DNA from: Luteitalea sp.
GTDB lineage: Bacteria > Acidobacteriota > Vicinamibacteria > Vicinamibacterales > CAVVIG01
Direction of reading: 5' to 3'
Length of the DNA stretch: 32,604 nt
Assembly: GCA_009380045.1 (NCBI GenBank)
Contig: WHSN01000028.1
Location: forward strand, 1 to 32,604
Each line of letters starts with the position of its first letter. Positions within the stretch are counted from its first letter, which is position 1. The notes under the pieces were generated by a model. That model was not told the DNA's origin. It ran no database searches and saw only the letters and a program-made list of their open reading frames with translations. Positions 1-7,077 of this stretch are shown here, one piece after another. Position numbers and translations under genes: made by a program.

Positions 1-420
1 CAGAACAGTCTGTGCTATCGTCGGTTCGTTCACGCAATCGCCTCCGTGTGGGGAAACGCCGTCTTGTCAACAGCGTAGTACTCACTCGGAGGCGTTTGTG
101 TTTCAGGGAAACTCGCTCACTCGTGAATTATTCGGGCTAGCGACAGCGTGTTCGGTCCGGCATTCGTCTCCTGCACGGCGCGAATCAGACAACTGGACCT
201 TCGATTTGTCGACGAGTGTCATCTTGCGCCCCAGGCCCGGCTTCAAACCTACGCTGCGACCGTGCCGACACGTTCAACGATTTCGCGAATCATTGCGGCA
301 GTGGTCCCGCTTTTGTTCGATGGATGCTGCGCGTGTTCGTGCTCGTGACGTGTGTCTCCTACTTGTGCGGCCAGCCGACCGATCGTCGCGAGCAGGTGCA
401 GAAAAAGAACGGCCAAGTAA
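1..420. other. Gene-poor left edge
   Basis: I see no convincing gene here. The open frames on both strands are short, mutually overlapping and have no recognisable motif. The first 78 bases could be read as the last 25 codons of a gene entering from the left on the plus strand, stopping at a TAG at 76-78, but the peptide is not recognisable. The only structure I can support is an imperfect inverted repeat at 35-98, listed separately. Confidence 0.5.
35..98. repeat. Imperfect inverted repeat, 16-bp arms
   Basis: The left arm is at 35-50 (caatcgcctccgtgtg) and the right arm at 83-98 (cactcggaggcgtttg). They are reverse complements with 2 mismatches in 16, separated by 32 bases. It could be a hairpin in RNA, an operator, or the remnant of an insertion-sequence end. 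A transposase fragment lies about 1 kb away, but nothing ties the two together. Confidence 0.45.
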
Positions 421-852
421 TCACCGGCGCTGCAACGCGCCCTCGAACTCCAGCACCTCGTAGGTGCCGCTGCGGTTCGTCCACCTCACGCGGCGAATCG
501 TCGACGTGGCCGGCGCGCCCTCTTCCTGCACGTAGACGAGGATCTCGGAGAAGGACGTGAAACCCTCCGACGCCCCGCCGTGGACCTCCACGATTCGGCG
601 GGTGAGCTCCTCTGCGTCCGTGATGCTCGTGGCCTCGGTCTCGACCACGAGAACGTCGTAGTGGAGCTCGTGGTTCGTGATCCGCCAGCGCCCGTTCGGT
701 GAGGAGTACCAACACTGCTGCGCCCGGGCCACCAGGTAGTTCTCGACGCGCCGCTGCTCGCGACAGGGACGGGGAACGCGGTCGATCCGGTCGTCCGTCC
801 TCACCGCGCACCCCGTCGAGGCCATACCGCCTTCGGCTAGGACGACACTCAT
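421..852 (-). CDS. Hypothetical protein, possible lipoprotein
   Basis: The family is not one I can name. From the ATG at 852 the product is 143 residues and ends in a compact alpha/beta-looking domain. That domain has a run RWRITNHELHYDVLVVE, then an Ala/Glu-rich helix, then FSEILVYVQEE and RRVRWT close to the C terminus. Near the N terminus a hydrophobic stretch leads to STGC, which may be a degenerate lipobox and would place the protein in the envelope. The start is unsettled. There is no ribosome-binding site before 852, and the frame stays open to 945 with the hydrophobic segment straddling 852, so the true start may be upstream or the 5' end may be damaged. It lies alone beside the decayed mobile patch and is transcribed on the minus strand. 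Confidence 0.55.
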   Translation of the reverse strand: MSVVLAEGGMASTGCAVRTDDRIDRVPRPCREQRRVENYLVARAQQCWYSSPNGRWRITNHELHYDVLVVETEATSITDAEELTRRIVEVHGGASEGFTSFSEILVYVQEEGAPATSTIRRVRWTNRSGTYEVLEFEGALQRR

Positions 853-1104
853 CAGGATGTGTCGGATCGAAGCGTGTGCGCACGACCGCGCGTTGAAAGC
901 TGGGACAGGCACGGCGGTGGATCGTACAATCCGCAACCGCCGCATCGCAAGAGGCGCGGGGTCCGTGACCGCGCGGGGGGCACGCGATCAGGCCGTCGCC
1001 GGGTGAGGCGAGCCTTACGCGCCGCGCAATATCCCGGTACACCGGTGTCGGTGGCGAATTGCTGCCAGCCATCGCGCGGAGAGGCTCGCGTTGCCGCAAT
1101 TCGA

Positions 1105-1371
1105 CCAGTCCCGGCGCCCGCGGGCCGGCTCGGCGACGTAGGAGCGAACGCCGAGGGCATCGAGCTCCACCATGATGCGATTGCTGTGATAGCCCTTGTC
1201 CGCGATGATCTCCTCCAGCCGGTGCGGGTCATCGACGTCGGCCCGCGCGGCTTCGACCTGCTCGAATGTCGCCGTCACCGTCTCGACGATCGTCGTGGTG
1301 TCGCCTTCGTCCGCGTCCTGTACGGTGACCGCGACGATCGCTCCCGTCTCGAGATCCACGGCAGGCTCGGC
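1105..1371 (-). pseudogene. Internal fragment of an IS1182-type transposase
   Basis: About 90 codons on the minus strand read like the middle of a DDE transposase of the IS1182 / DDE_Tnp_1 kind. AVDLETGAIVAVTVQ is followed by DEGDTTT, then ADKGYHSN, which in this family carries the second catalytic Asp, and then SYVAEPARGRRDW. Homology stops abruptly after RDW and starts abruptly at AEPAVD. The first catalytic Asp region, the Glu region and the N-terminal DNA-binding part are therefore absent. No terminal inverted repeats could be paired around it. The family assignment is from memory of conserved motifs. The element is certainly non-functional as it stands. Confidence 0.7.
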
Positions 1372-1409
1372 AGTCCCTTCGGCGTGCCGTGGTCAAAGAG
1401 GATGAGCAC
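1371..1409 (-). pseudogene. Truncated DUF5615 (PIN-like toxin) start
   Basis: A GTG at 1409-1407 opens a frame whose first dozen residues, VLILFDHGTPKG, match the usual beginning of DUF5615 PIN-like toxins (typically M-[RK]-[IV]-L-F-D-x-G-T-P). The reading overlaps the 3' end of the DUF433-like frame by 17 bases, the normal layout of this antitoxin-toxin pair. After about 13 codons the similarity ends, and the DNA continues as transposase coding sequence in another frame. The catalytic core of the toxin is lost. The assignment rests on a short motif plus gene order. Confidence 0.55.
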
Positions 1410-1551
1410 CGGCGGGGACAGGGTCGGCGCGGAGGCTCTGTGCTACGAACTCCAGGACGGCTGTGATCTGCTCGCGGGTCACGTCGAACTGCTCGATGAC
1501 CTCGTCGATGCTGCTCGTAGCCGTTGACGTACCGGGCACGTCCGTTCCCCC
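1393..1551 (-). pseudogene. DUF433-like antitoxin remnant
   Basis: The C-terminal part of this frame has the signature of DUF433 antitoxins: a GGTDVPGTS turn, then SIDEVIEQFDVTREQITAVLEF, followed by a polar tail ending at the TGA at 1395-1393. Compared with the usual domain, the helix between the GT turn and the DEVIEQ segment seems to be missing (about ten residues). The frame remains open upstream to 1776, but that part runs through a 14-bp tandem repeat and has no recognisable sequence, so the original 5' end is probably degraded. Together with the DUF5615 start it marks a broken type II toxin-antitoxin locus. In a working pair the antitoxin would bind and silence the toxin and its promoter. 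Confidence 0.55.
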
Positions 1552-1637
1552 GGCGAGCTCCAGCACGTCGTGCAGGAATCCGTAGCCCGGCGCTGGCGTT
1601 GATGTGACGGAGCGTCCCCTCGCCCGCTTTCTGGCAC

Positions 1638-1679
1638 GACAGCGTTTTCTTGATAGCGTTTTCTTGACAGCGTTTTCTT
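1638..1679. repeat. 14-bp tandem repeat, three copies
   Basis: Three head-to-tail copies of gacagcgttttctt lie at 1638-1651, 1652-1665 and 1666-1679; the middle copy has t for c at its third base. The period is not a multiple of three, so any frame through it changes sense. This argues that the upstream extension of the DUF433-like frame is not coding. Confidence 0.8.
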
Positions 1680-1759
1680 GCTCGCCGCAGCGGTCATGCT
1701 TCACGAGCAGACGCTTCGTGGTTCCTCGCGTCTTCGTGATACGCAGAGGGCGAAATGCG

Positions 1760-2389
1760 CTAGTTGCCGCGTCCACCCGGCGTGCTTGGCGCCGGCGGCG
1801 GCGCAGCGCCGCGAGCCGGTGGCGGCGGCAGCGTGCCCCCTTCGACGAGGGTCTTCATGTTCGCGAGCGCCCTCGTGAACGTGGCGGTCCTTGCAGCCTT
1901 GTCCTTCTCGCGGGCAGCATCGTCCGGGAGCATGGAGTTGTCGAAGATCAGCGTGTAGAGGAGCTTCGAGGTGGTTGGCGTCACCGGCCTCGCCTCGAGC
2001 GTGCCGTGATACAGGTTGTACGGCCGGTCAGCCCTGACCGGTTGGGTGTAGGTGTACGAGAACTCGGTCTTCGCGACGAGGACCTCGGTTGCGACGGACC
2101 TCACGGCGCCGACTTCCCCATCCTTGCCTGAGAGGATCTTGCACCCCGCCGCGATCTGGAGCCACTCGCTGATATCGCAGTACTTGCCCACGCGCTTCCA
2201 CACCTCGGCGGCCGGCCGGTTCACGGTGATTTCCAGAGGGATGGAAACATAAGTAGGCTTTTCGACGACCATGTTGACGGCCGGCGCCGCCGCGCCCTGG
2301 GCCGCCCCCGCAGTCTGTGCGCTGGTCGAGGCCACCAGACAGGCCATTGAAAGCGCACACGCGGCCGCGCGACTGAGCTCATTCCGCAT
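1760..2389 (-). CDS. Secreted SRPBCC-family protein
   Basis: The product is 209 residues. The ATG at 2389 is chosen because GGAGG sits 6 bases upstream and a typical signal peptide follows (MRNELSR, a hydrophobic core, then STSAQT). The mature part, roughly residues 40-175, reads as a START/polyketide-cyclase-like SRPBCC domain. ITVNRPAAEVWKRVGKYCDISEW is the usual first strand and helix, and later come a strand with LLYTLIFDNS and a long C-terminal helix. Such domains form a hydrophobic pocket; the ligand cannot be told from sequence. The last 30 residues are Pro/Ala/Gly-rich low complexity. It is divergently oriented from the Bax-inhibitor-1 gene. An exported location is inferred from the signal peptide. 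Confidence 0.8.
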   Translation of the reverse strand: MRNELSRAAACALSMACLVASTSAQTAGAAQGAAAPAVNMVVEKPTYVSIPLEITVNRPAAEVWKRVGKYCDISEWLQIAAGCKILSGKDGEVGAVRSVATEVLVAKTEFSYTYTQPVRADRPYNLYHGTLEARPVTPTTSKLLYTLIFDNSMLPDDAAREKDKAARTATFTRALANMKTLVEGGTLPPPPARGAAPPPAPSTPGGRGN

Positions 2390-2611
2390 CGTTTTCCTCC
2401 AAAGGATGGTGCTTTGCAGCGTTGTTTCGGCGAGACATCTTGGCACAAGCAGGCCGGCGCGCCAACTTCCAAAGCCGGGTCAGCCGCGTATCGTCCTCGC
2501 ACCGGCGGCCACAACGGCAGGCGATCTCGAACTGGAGTCGAATGAAGGCAGTTGACGCGGATCGGACACGTCGCTGGGCGCGCTCCCCTCCTTCAGGTGA
2601 TAGCACCGGGC

Positions 2612-3325
2612 ATGGATTCATCAGAGCTCTCCCAGCACCGCGGGTTCTCGACCTCGCTGCCGGTCGCCGAACGGGTCAGCGCCTTCCTTCGCGCGGTCTA
2701 TGGATGGATGTGCGCCGGCCTTGCCATCACCGCTGCCACCGCCTGGATCATCGCCGGCTCGCCGGCCATCGTCGGTGCGATCGCGGGCAATCGGCTGTTG
2801 TTCTGGGGGCTCATGGGCGCACAGCTCGGGCTCGTGTTCGTGCTGGCGGCCCGCGTCGACAGGCTGGCTTCGTCCACGGCGGCGCTGCTGTTCGTGCTCT
2901 ACTCGGCGCTCACCGGCGTCACCATCTCGTTCATCCTCCTCGCCTACACCGGCGAATCGGTCGCCAATACATTCCTGATCACCTCGGGGATGTTCGGCAG
3001 CCTCGCCGCCTATGGCACGCTCACCAAGCGCAGCCTCGCCGGTCTGGGATCGTTCCTGTTCATGGGCCTGATCGGCGTCGTCCTCGCCTCCATCGTCGGC
3101 ATCTTCTGGCGGAGCGACGCGCTCCAGTTCGTCATCTCCTTCATCGGCGTCATCGTGTTCTCCGGGCTCGCGGCCTACGACGCGCAGCGGCTCAAGGCGA
3201 TGGCGCTGGCGTCTCCGGGCGGGCAGACCGGGTCGTATGCGATCGTCGGCGCCCTGGCGCTGTACCTCGACTTCATCAACCTGTTCCTGTTCCTGCTGCG
3301 GTTCACCGGCAGCCGGCGCAACTGA
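2612..3325 (+). CDS. Bax inhibitor-1 / YccA-family membrane protein
   Basis: The product is a 237-residue polytopic inner-membrane protein with about seven hydrophobic segments, the size and pattern of the BI-1/YccA (UPF0005) family. After a soluble N terminus come FLRAVYGWMCAGLAITAATAW and the family stretch LTGVTISFILLAYTGESVANTF. The conserved FSGLAAYDAQRLK lies before the last helices, followed by ALALYLDFINLFLFLLR. Family members act as pH-sensitive calcium leak channels or modulate FtsH; which role applies here is unknown. The ATG at 2612 is preferred because aggtga lies 11 bases upstream and the family normally begins shortly before the first helix. An in-frame TTG at 2552 would add 20 residues of non-family sequence. 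The gene is monocistronic. Confidence 0.9.
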   Translation: MDSSELSQHRGFSTSLPVAERVSAFLRAVYGWMCAGLAITAATAWIIAGSPAIVGAIAGNRLLFWGLMGAQLGLVFVLAARVDRLASSTAALLFVLYSALTGVTISFILLAYTGESVANTFLITSGMFGSLAAYGTLTKRSLAGLGSFLFMGLIGVVLASIVGIFWRSDALQFVISFIGVIVFSGLAAYDAQRLKAMALASPGGQTGSYAIVGALALYLDFINLFLFLLRFTGSRRN

Positions 3326-3555
3326 GATTCGGTCGCGGAACGCGGCCGAAACCGGGCCCCGTCGCCTGACGCGGCCACGACGCGGCCACCGCCATGCCAG
3401 CGAACCGACGACGGTTCGGTAAGTCCTCTGGATGGTAGCGGGCACCACGCCGGTGCCGGTGCTGTGGCTCTCCGTCGGGGGGCCGATCCTCGGCGTCGCC
3501 GCGTGGTTCGGCTTCCAGTTGCTGCCCCGGCTGGCGGGCCAACCTCGACTCCGGG

Positions 3556-3847
3556 CCTGAACTTCGTCACCTTCGGCTTGCTGTATCAACCCGTTGCCGG
3601 ATCCGCCGGTGGCTTCCTGGCCGGCAGGCTGGTCTACGCACTCACCAACGCGCTGAGAGTGGTGAACATCACTCGGGGAAACCTGGGCATCAACGAATGG
3701 ATCGTCGCGATCGTCGGAAAGGCGCTCGCCTTCGAGGTGACCGCTGGACTCGCGTTGCGCTCCTCTTCAGGGGCATCGCGCTCGCCGGGCAAGGGCTCGG
3801 CGTGCCTCTCGGGTGGGTCGTGGCTTGGACTCCGGACCAAGCCATGA
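3556..3847 (+). pseudogene. Possible frameshifted small membrane protein
   Basis: From about 3556 one frame reads as a small membrane protein: NFVTFGLLYQPVAGSAGGFLAGR, then LTNALRVV and NEWIVAIVGKALAFEVTAGL. Near 3755 that frame turns into low-quality Ser/Gly-rich sequence, while another frame takes over plausibly with RVALLFRGIALAGQG and LGWVVAW. A single indel could join the two. No ATG precedes it in frame; only CTG or a more distant GTG is available. I do not recognise the family, and the region could simply be non-coding. Confidence 0.3.
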
Positions 3848-3879
3848 GCCGCACCCTCAGGGCGCATCACCTGGTCGGG

Positions 3880-3885
3880 TATGAT
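3880..3885 (+). promoter_or_regulatory. Candidate -10 element before the glycan operon
   Basis: TATGAT ends 11 bases before the ATG at 3897. There is no recognisable -35 hexamer at 16-18 bases upstream. If used, the transcript would start about 5 bases before the start codon and be nearly leaderless. This is inferred from sequence similarity only. Confidence 0.35.
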
Positions 3886-3896
3886 CACCGGGCGGG

Positions 3897-4928
3897 ATGA
3901 GACTGCTCGTCGTTCATGCGTGGCTGAAAGGCAACCTGGGAGATGTGCTGCAGCTTTCGGTGCTGCTTTCGGCTCTGCGTGATCTGAAGCCCTCGGTGCT
4001 CGACCTCGCGGGATTTCCCGCTCGGCCGGCAGATGCGGCGGCGGAAGTGCTCGAGCTCTCCGACCACTATCTCGCCGACCCCTTCGCCTGGTATTGGAAG
4101 CTCACACCGAGGCCGGTCCGGAAGGTGGTGTTCGAGCCCCTGTGGCGGCGGACGCGGAAAGGTCTCTTCTCGCGGTACGATGCGATTGTCTGTGCGCCCG
4201 GGCCGTACCTTGCAGATTACGATTCCCGCGCTCCCAGTGCCCTGTGTGACATCACGCTCGCCAGGGAGATCGGTCTGCCGGTCATGCTCTCGAGCCACTC
4301 GATTGGTCCACTGCAACCGGATGCCCTCGCCGCTGTCGAACGGGCCACGGTCCGCATCGCGCGCGAGTCCTCGACATATGCATACCTGCAGGAGCGGGCG
4401 ATTCCCTGCTGTCTCGCCGCCGACCTGGCGTTTCTCTACCCGTACGCCAGCGCGTCGGCGAAGCCGGCCACGACGACGATCGAGCAGCCCTACCGCTTGA
4501 TCTTCCTGCGCTCGAACAACCTGGATCCGGGTGAGCTGCGGCTCGAGGGCGGCGCACTCTTCGCCGGGTCGCGGTTGATCGCAGCGCCCTCCCCCGACCG
4601 CCTGGTCCTGGCGACGAGCGACTACCGGCGGGACCAGCGGTTCCTCTCAATCGTCGCCCGCCGGCTCGGCGTCCCCTGGATCGGCTGTCGTCAGGTGACC
4701 GAGCTCGTGGACCTCGTCCACCACTCGGCGGGCGTGGTTTCGGACCGGTACCATCCCGCCATCTGCGCGGCGGTGCTCGGCAAGCCGGCGCGCGTGCTGC
4801 CGAACCGCGAGCCGCACAAGATGCACGGCCTGAACGACCTCCTGACCGGCCACACTCTGAAGGAGCTGCAGGATCTCGCCCGGGCGGGATTGAACACGCT
4901 CCGCGATGCGTTGCGAACCGCGGCATGA
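3897..4928 (+). CDS. Polysaccharide pyruvyl transferase family protein
   Basis: The product is 343 residues, soluble, with no signal peptide. The N terminus MRLLVVHAWLKGNLGDVLQLS is the standard first strand and Gly-Asp turn of the polysaccharide pyruvyl transferase fold (CsaB/WcaK type). A middle segment has SSHSIGPL, matching the family's G-P motif. The C-terminal half has VVSDRYHPAI, the equivalent of the conserved SxRxH motif that binds the substrate phosphate, and then the usual C-terminal helices. Family enzymes transfer pyruvate from phosphoenolpyruvate to a sugar of a cell-surface glycan; some related members act as glycosyltransferases instead. It is the first gene of a tight operon and shares an ATGA overlap with the next gene. 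The role in surface-glycan decoration comes from family and context; the acceptor sugar is unknown. Confidence 0.82.
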   Translation: MRLLVVHAWLKGNLGDVLQLSVLLSALRDLKPSVLDLAGFPARPADAAAEVLELSDHYLADPFAWYWKLTPRPVRKVVFEPLWRRTRKGLFSRYDAIVCAPGPYLADYDSRAPSALCDITLAREIGLPVMLSSHSIGPLQPDALAAVERATVRIARESSTYAYLQERAIPCCLAADLAFLYPYASASAKPATTTIEQPYRLIFLRSNNLDPGELRLEGGALFAGSRLIAAPSPDRLVLATSDYRRDQRFLSIVARRLGVPWIGCRQVTELVDLVHHSAGVVSDRYHPAICAAVLGKPARVLPNREPHKMHGLNDLLTGHTLKELQDLARAGLNTLRDALRTAA

Positions 4929-6100
4929 GCGACAACGCGCTTGGACGACCGATGCGCCTCCTCTCGCTCTACCCGAGCTTCTGGCCGAGGCAGGGAGGCG
5001 GGCAGATGGTGCTGGCGGCGATCGCGCAGGGGCTTTCCCCGCGAATCTCGAACACCGTGCTCACCCGGCGCTTCCACGACACGCCGGCGCGTGAAGAGTA
5101 CGACTACCTCTCGGTTCGCCGATACCCGAACCCTGCGCCCGAACGGTGGAAAGACTACGCGACCGGCGCACATCACGTCTCTTTTCCGCAGAAGTGCGTT
5201 GTCACCGGCTTCGATGTCATCTGTTCGCTCGCTCCGCTGTACAGAATGGCAACCGAGGCGGATGTCATCCACGTCCACTTCCCGCTGCCACTGGGCGTGA
5301 GCGCCCTGATCGTGCGGGCATTCGTGCACCGGCCGATGGTCGTCACCGTTCACGGCAACGCCGATGTCTATGAGCTGCCGCCGGCGCTGGCGCCCGTCAC
5401 CCGCGCGGTGCTCAAGCGCGCCGACGCCGTCGTCAGCGTGAGCCACGATCTCGCCGAGCACCTGCGCCTGACGATGGGGGTGCCGAATGTGACGCTGATT
5501 CCGAACGGCATCGACGTCGATGCCTTTGAGCCGAGCGCGACCACCGGCGAGCGTCTCTCGCTGTTTTCCATCTCCCGGCTCGTGCCACGCAAGAACATCC
5601 ACGTCCTCATCGCCGCCGTCGAGCAGCTCGCGAGCGAGGGCGCTCCGCTGTCGCTGACGATCGCCGGCACCGGGCCGGAATTGGAACGGATTGAGCGCCT
5701 TGCCCGGCAGTCGAGCGGCGCCGTGCGCTTCCTCGGCTTCGTCGACGAGGCACACAAGCGACGATTGCTGTCCGAATCGGACGTCTTCGTGCAGCTGTCG
5801 ACGCGCGAGGGGCTGTCGATCGCGGCGCTGGAGGCGCTGGCGTCCGGTGTTCCCTGCGTCGTGTCCGACATCCCTGGGGTGCGTGAGCCGATCACCGTCG
5901 GCCAGACCGGCTGGTACGTGGACGATCCGGAAGACGTGCAGAGCGTCGTCGAGACCCTGCGACGCGTGGTGGCGGATCGGCCCGGGCTGGGCGCGATGAA
6001 ACAGGCCTGTCGCCTCGTCGCCCGGGAGCGGTATTCTCTGCAGGCGATGTGCGAGAGCTATTGGACCGTGTTCACCGGCCTGCTCAGGACCCGGGCATGA
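4925..6100 (+). CDS. Glycosyltransferase family 4 (GT-B fold)
   Basis: The product is 391 residues. Its start overlaps the preceding stop as ATGA. It has the two Rossmann-like halves of GT-B retaining enzymes. The N-terminal acceptor half has PRQGGGQ near residue 22, VIHVHFPLPLG near 115, VTVHGNADVY near 141 and NGIDVDAF near 194. The C-terminal nucleotide-sugar half has SRLVPRKNIH near 217 and IAGTGPEL near 246. The EX7E motif (EGLSIAALE, Glu295 and Glu303) is followed by SGVPCVVSDIPG. It transfers a sugar from an activated donor to a growing lipid-linked glycan at the cytoplasmic face. Donor and acceptor cannot be read from sequence. It lies between the pyruvyl transferase and the epimerase with overlapping ends, so the three are almost certainly co-transcribed. 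Confidence 0.92.
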   Translation: MSDNALGRPMRLLSLYPSFWPRQGGGQMVLAAIAQGLSPRISNTVLTRRFHDTPAREEYDYLSVRRYPNPAPERWKDYATGAHHVSFPQKCVVTGFDVICSLAPLYRMATEADVIHVHFPLPLGVSALIVRAFVHRPMVVTVHGNADVYELPPALAPVTRAVLKRADAVVSVSHDLAEHLRLTMGVPNVTLIPNGIDVDAFEPSATTGERLSLFSISRLVPRKNIHVLIAAVEQLASEGAPLSLTIAGTGPELERIERLARQSSGAVRFLGFVDEAHKRRLLSESDVFVQLSTREGLSIAALEALASGVPCVVSDIPGVREPITVGQTGWYVDDPEDVQSVVETLRRVVADRPGLGAMKQACRLVARERYSLQAMCESYWTVFTGLLRTRA

Positions 6101-7059
6101 TCGGGGCTGCGACTCGCGGTGAGCGCACCGTGCTGGTCACGGGCGCGGCCGGCTTCATCGGATCCGCGTTGTGCAGCCGGCTGGTCTCGCGGGGCGATCG
6201 CGTGATTGGCTACGACAACCTGTCGCGCGGCCGCCGCGCGCATCTGCCCGGCGCGGTGCACCTCGTCGAAGGGGACATCCGCGATCGCCGGCGGCTGCGT
6301 GAGACGATCTCGGGAACCAGGCCCGACTGCGTGATTCACCTGGCGGCGATGCACTTCATTCCCGACTGCATGGCGCGCCCCCGGGAAACCCTCGACGTGA
6401 ACGTCGAGGCGACGGGTGGTCTTCTCGAGAGCCTGGTCGGCAGCTCGGTTCAATGCTTCATCTTCGCCTCGACCGCCGCCGTCTATGCGCCGAGCGATCA
6501 CCCGTGCGTCGAGGAGACGACCCGGCTCCACCCGCTGGAGATCTACGGCGAATCGAAGCTCGCGGCCGAGCAGCTCGTCACGGCGTTCCACGCGCAATGC
6601 GGCATTGCGACCAGCATCCTGCGCCTGTTCAATGCCGTCGGCCGGCGCGAGACCAACCCGCACGTCATTCCTCACATCCTCGAGTCGCTGCAAACCTCGA
6701 CCACGATCGAGCTGGGAAACATGGCGCCGCGCCGCGACTACATCGACACCCGCGACGTGGCGGATGCCACTCTCGCCGTGTGGGAAGCCGCGGGCGGGCT
6801 CCAGGTGTTGAACGTCGGCACCGGCGCCGCCTACTCGGTGAGTGACGTCGTCGAATCGCTGGGTCGTATCCTCGGCCATCCGATCGCGGTGGTGCAAGAG
6901 CCGTCACGCACCAGGGCGAGCGAGCGGATGCTGCTGGTCGCCGACATCGGCAAGATTCGTCGCGTCACCGGCTGGAGGCCGCGCATCGGCCTGGAAGAAG
7001 CGTTGAGAGATCTGGTGCTCGCCTATCGGCTGCAGGCCGAACCGCACATCGCGGACTGA
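6097..7059 (+). CDS. NAD-dependent sugar epimerase/dehydratase
   Basis: The product is a 320-residue extended short-chain dehydrogenase. The ATG at 6097 overlaps the GT4 stop (ATGA) and begins ten residues before the first strand, so the in-frame upstream start at 6049 is rejected. The NAD-binding motif is GAAGFIG (residues 16-22) with Asp40 after the second strand. The catalytic set is Ser125/Thr126 and the Tyr150-Gly-Glu-Ser-Lys154 motif. LRLFNAVG and RRDYIDTRDVADA are typical of UDP-glucose 4-epimerase (GalE)-like enzymes. It probably supplies an epimerised nucleotide sugar for the neighbouring glycosyltransferases. The exact sugar (galactose, GalNAc, uronic acid) is not decidable from motifs. 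Confidence 0.9.
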   Translation: MIGAATRGERTVLVTGAAGFIGSALCSRLVSRGDRVIGYDNLSRGRRAHLPGAVHLVEGDIRDRRRLRETISGTRPDCVIHLAAMHFIPDCMARPRETLDVNVEATGGLLESLVGSSVQCFIFASTAAVYAPSDHPCVEETTRLHPLEIYGESKLAAEQLVTAFHAQCGIATSILRLFNAVGRRETNPHVIPHILESLQTSTTIELGNMAPRRDYIDTRDVADATLAVWEAAGGLQVLNVGTGAAYSVSDVVESLGRILGHPIAVVQEPSRTRASERMLLVADIGKIRRVTGWRPRIGLEEALRDLVLAYRLQAEPHIAD

Positions 7060-7077
7060 GGAGACGGTTTCCGGAGC

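Larger units (their letters stand above)
3326..3896. other. 571-bp gap with decayed coding traces
   Basis: No intact gene is convincing. Two hydrophobic traces are visible. One is a 42-codon frame at 3432-3560 with a membrane-like segment (VLWLSVGGPILGVAAWFGF). The other is the frameshifted membrane-protein-like region at 3556-3847, listed separately. The last 20 bases carry a -10-like element in front of the glycan operon. Confidence 0.5.

Noticed and set aside
359-1099. A 246-codon minus-strand frame over the hypothetical lipoprotein gene
   Set aside because: Arg/Gly/Pro-rich with no motif; the overlapping frame at 421-852 has regular secondary-structure patterns.
1105-1371. A functional insertion sequence
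   Set aside because: Only about 90 internal codons remain, with no ends, no N-terminal domain and no complete catalytic triad.
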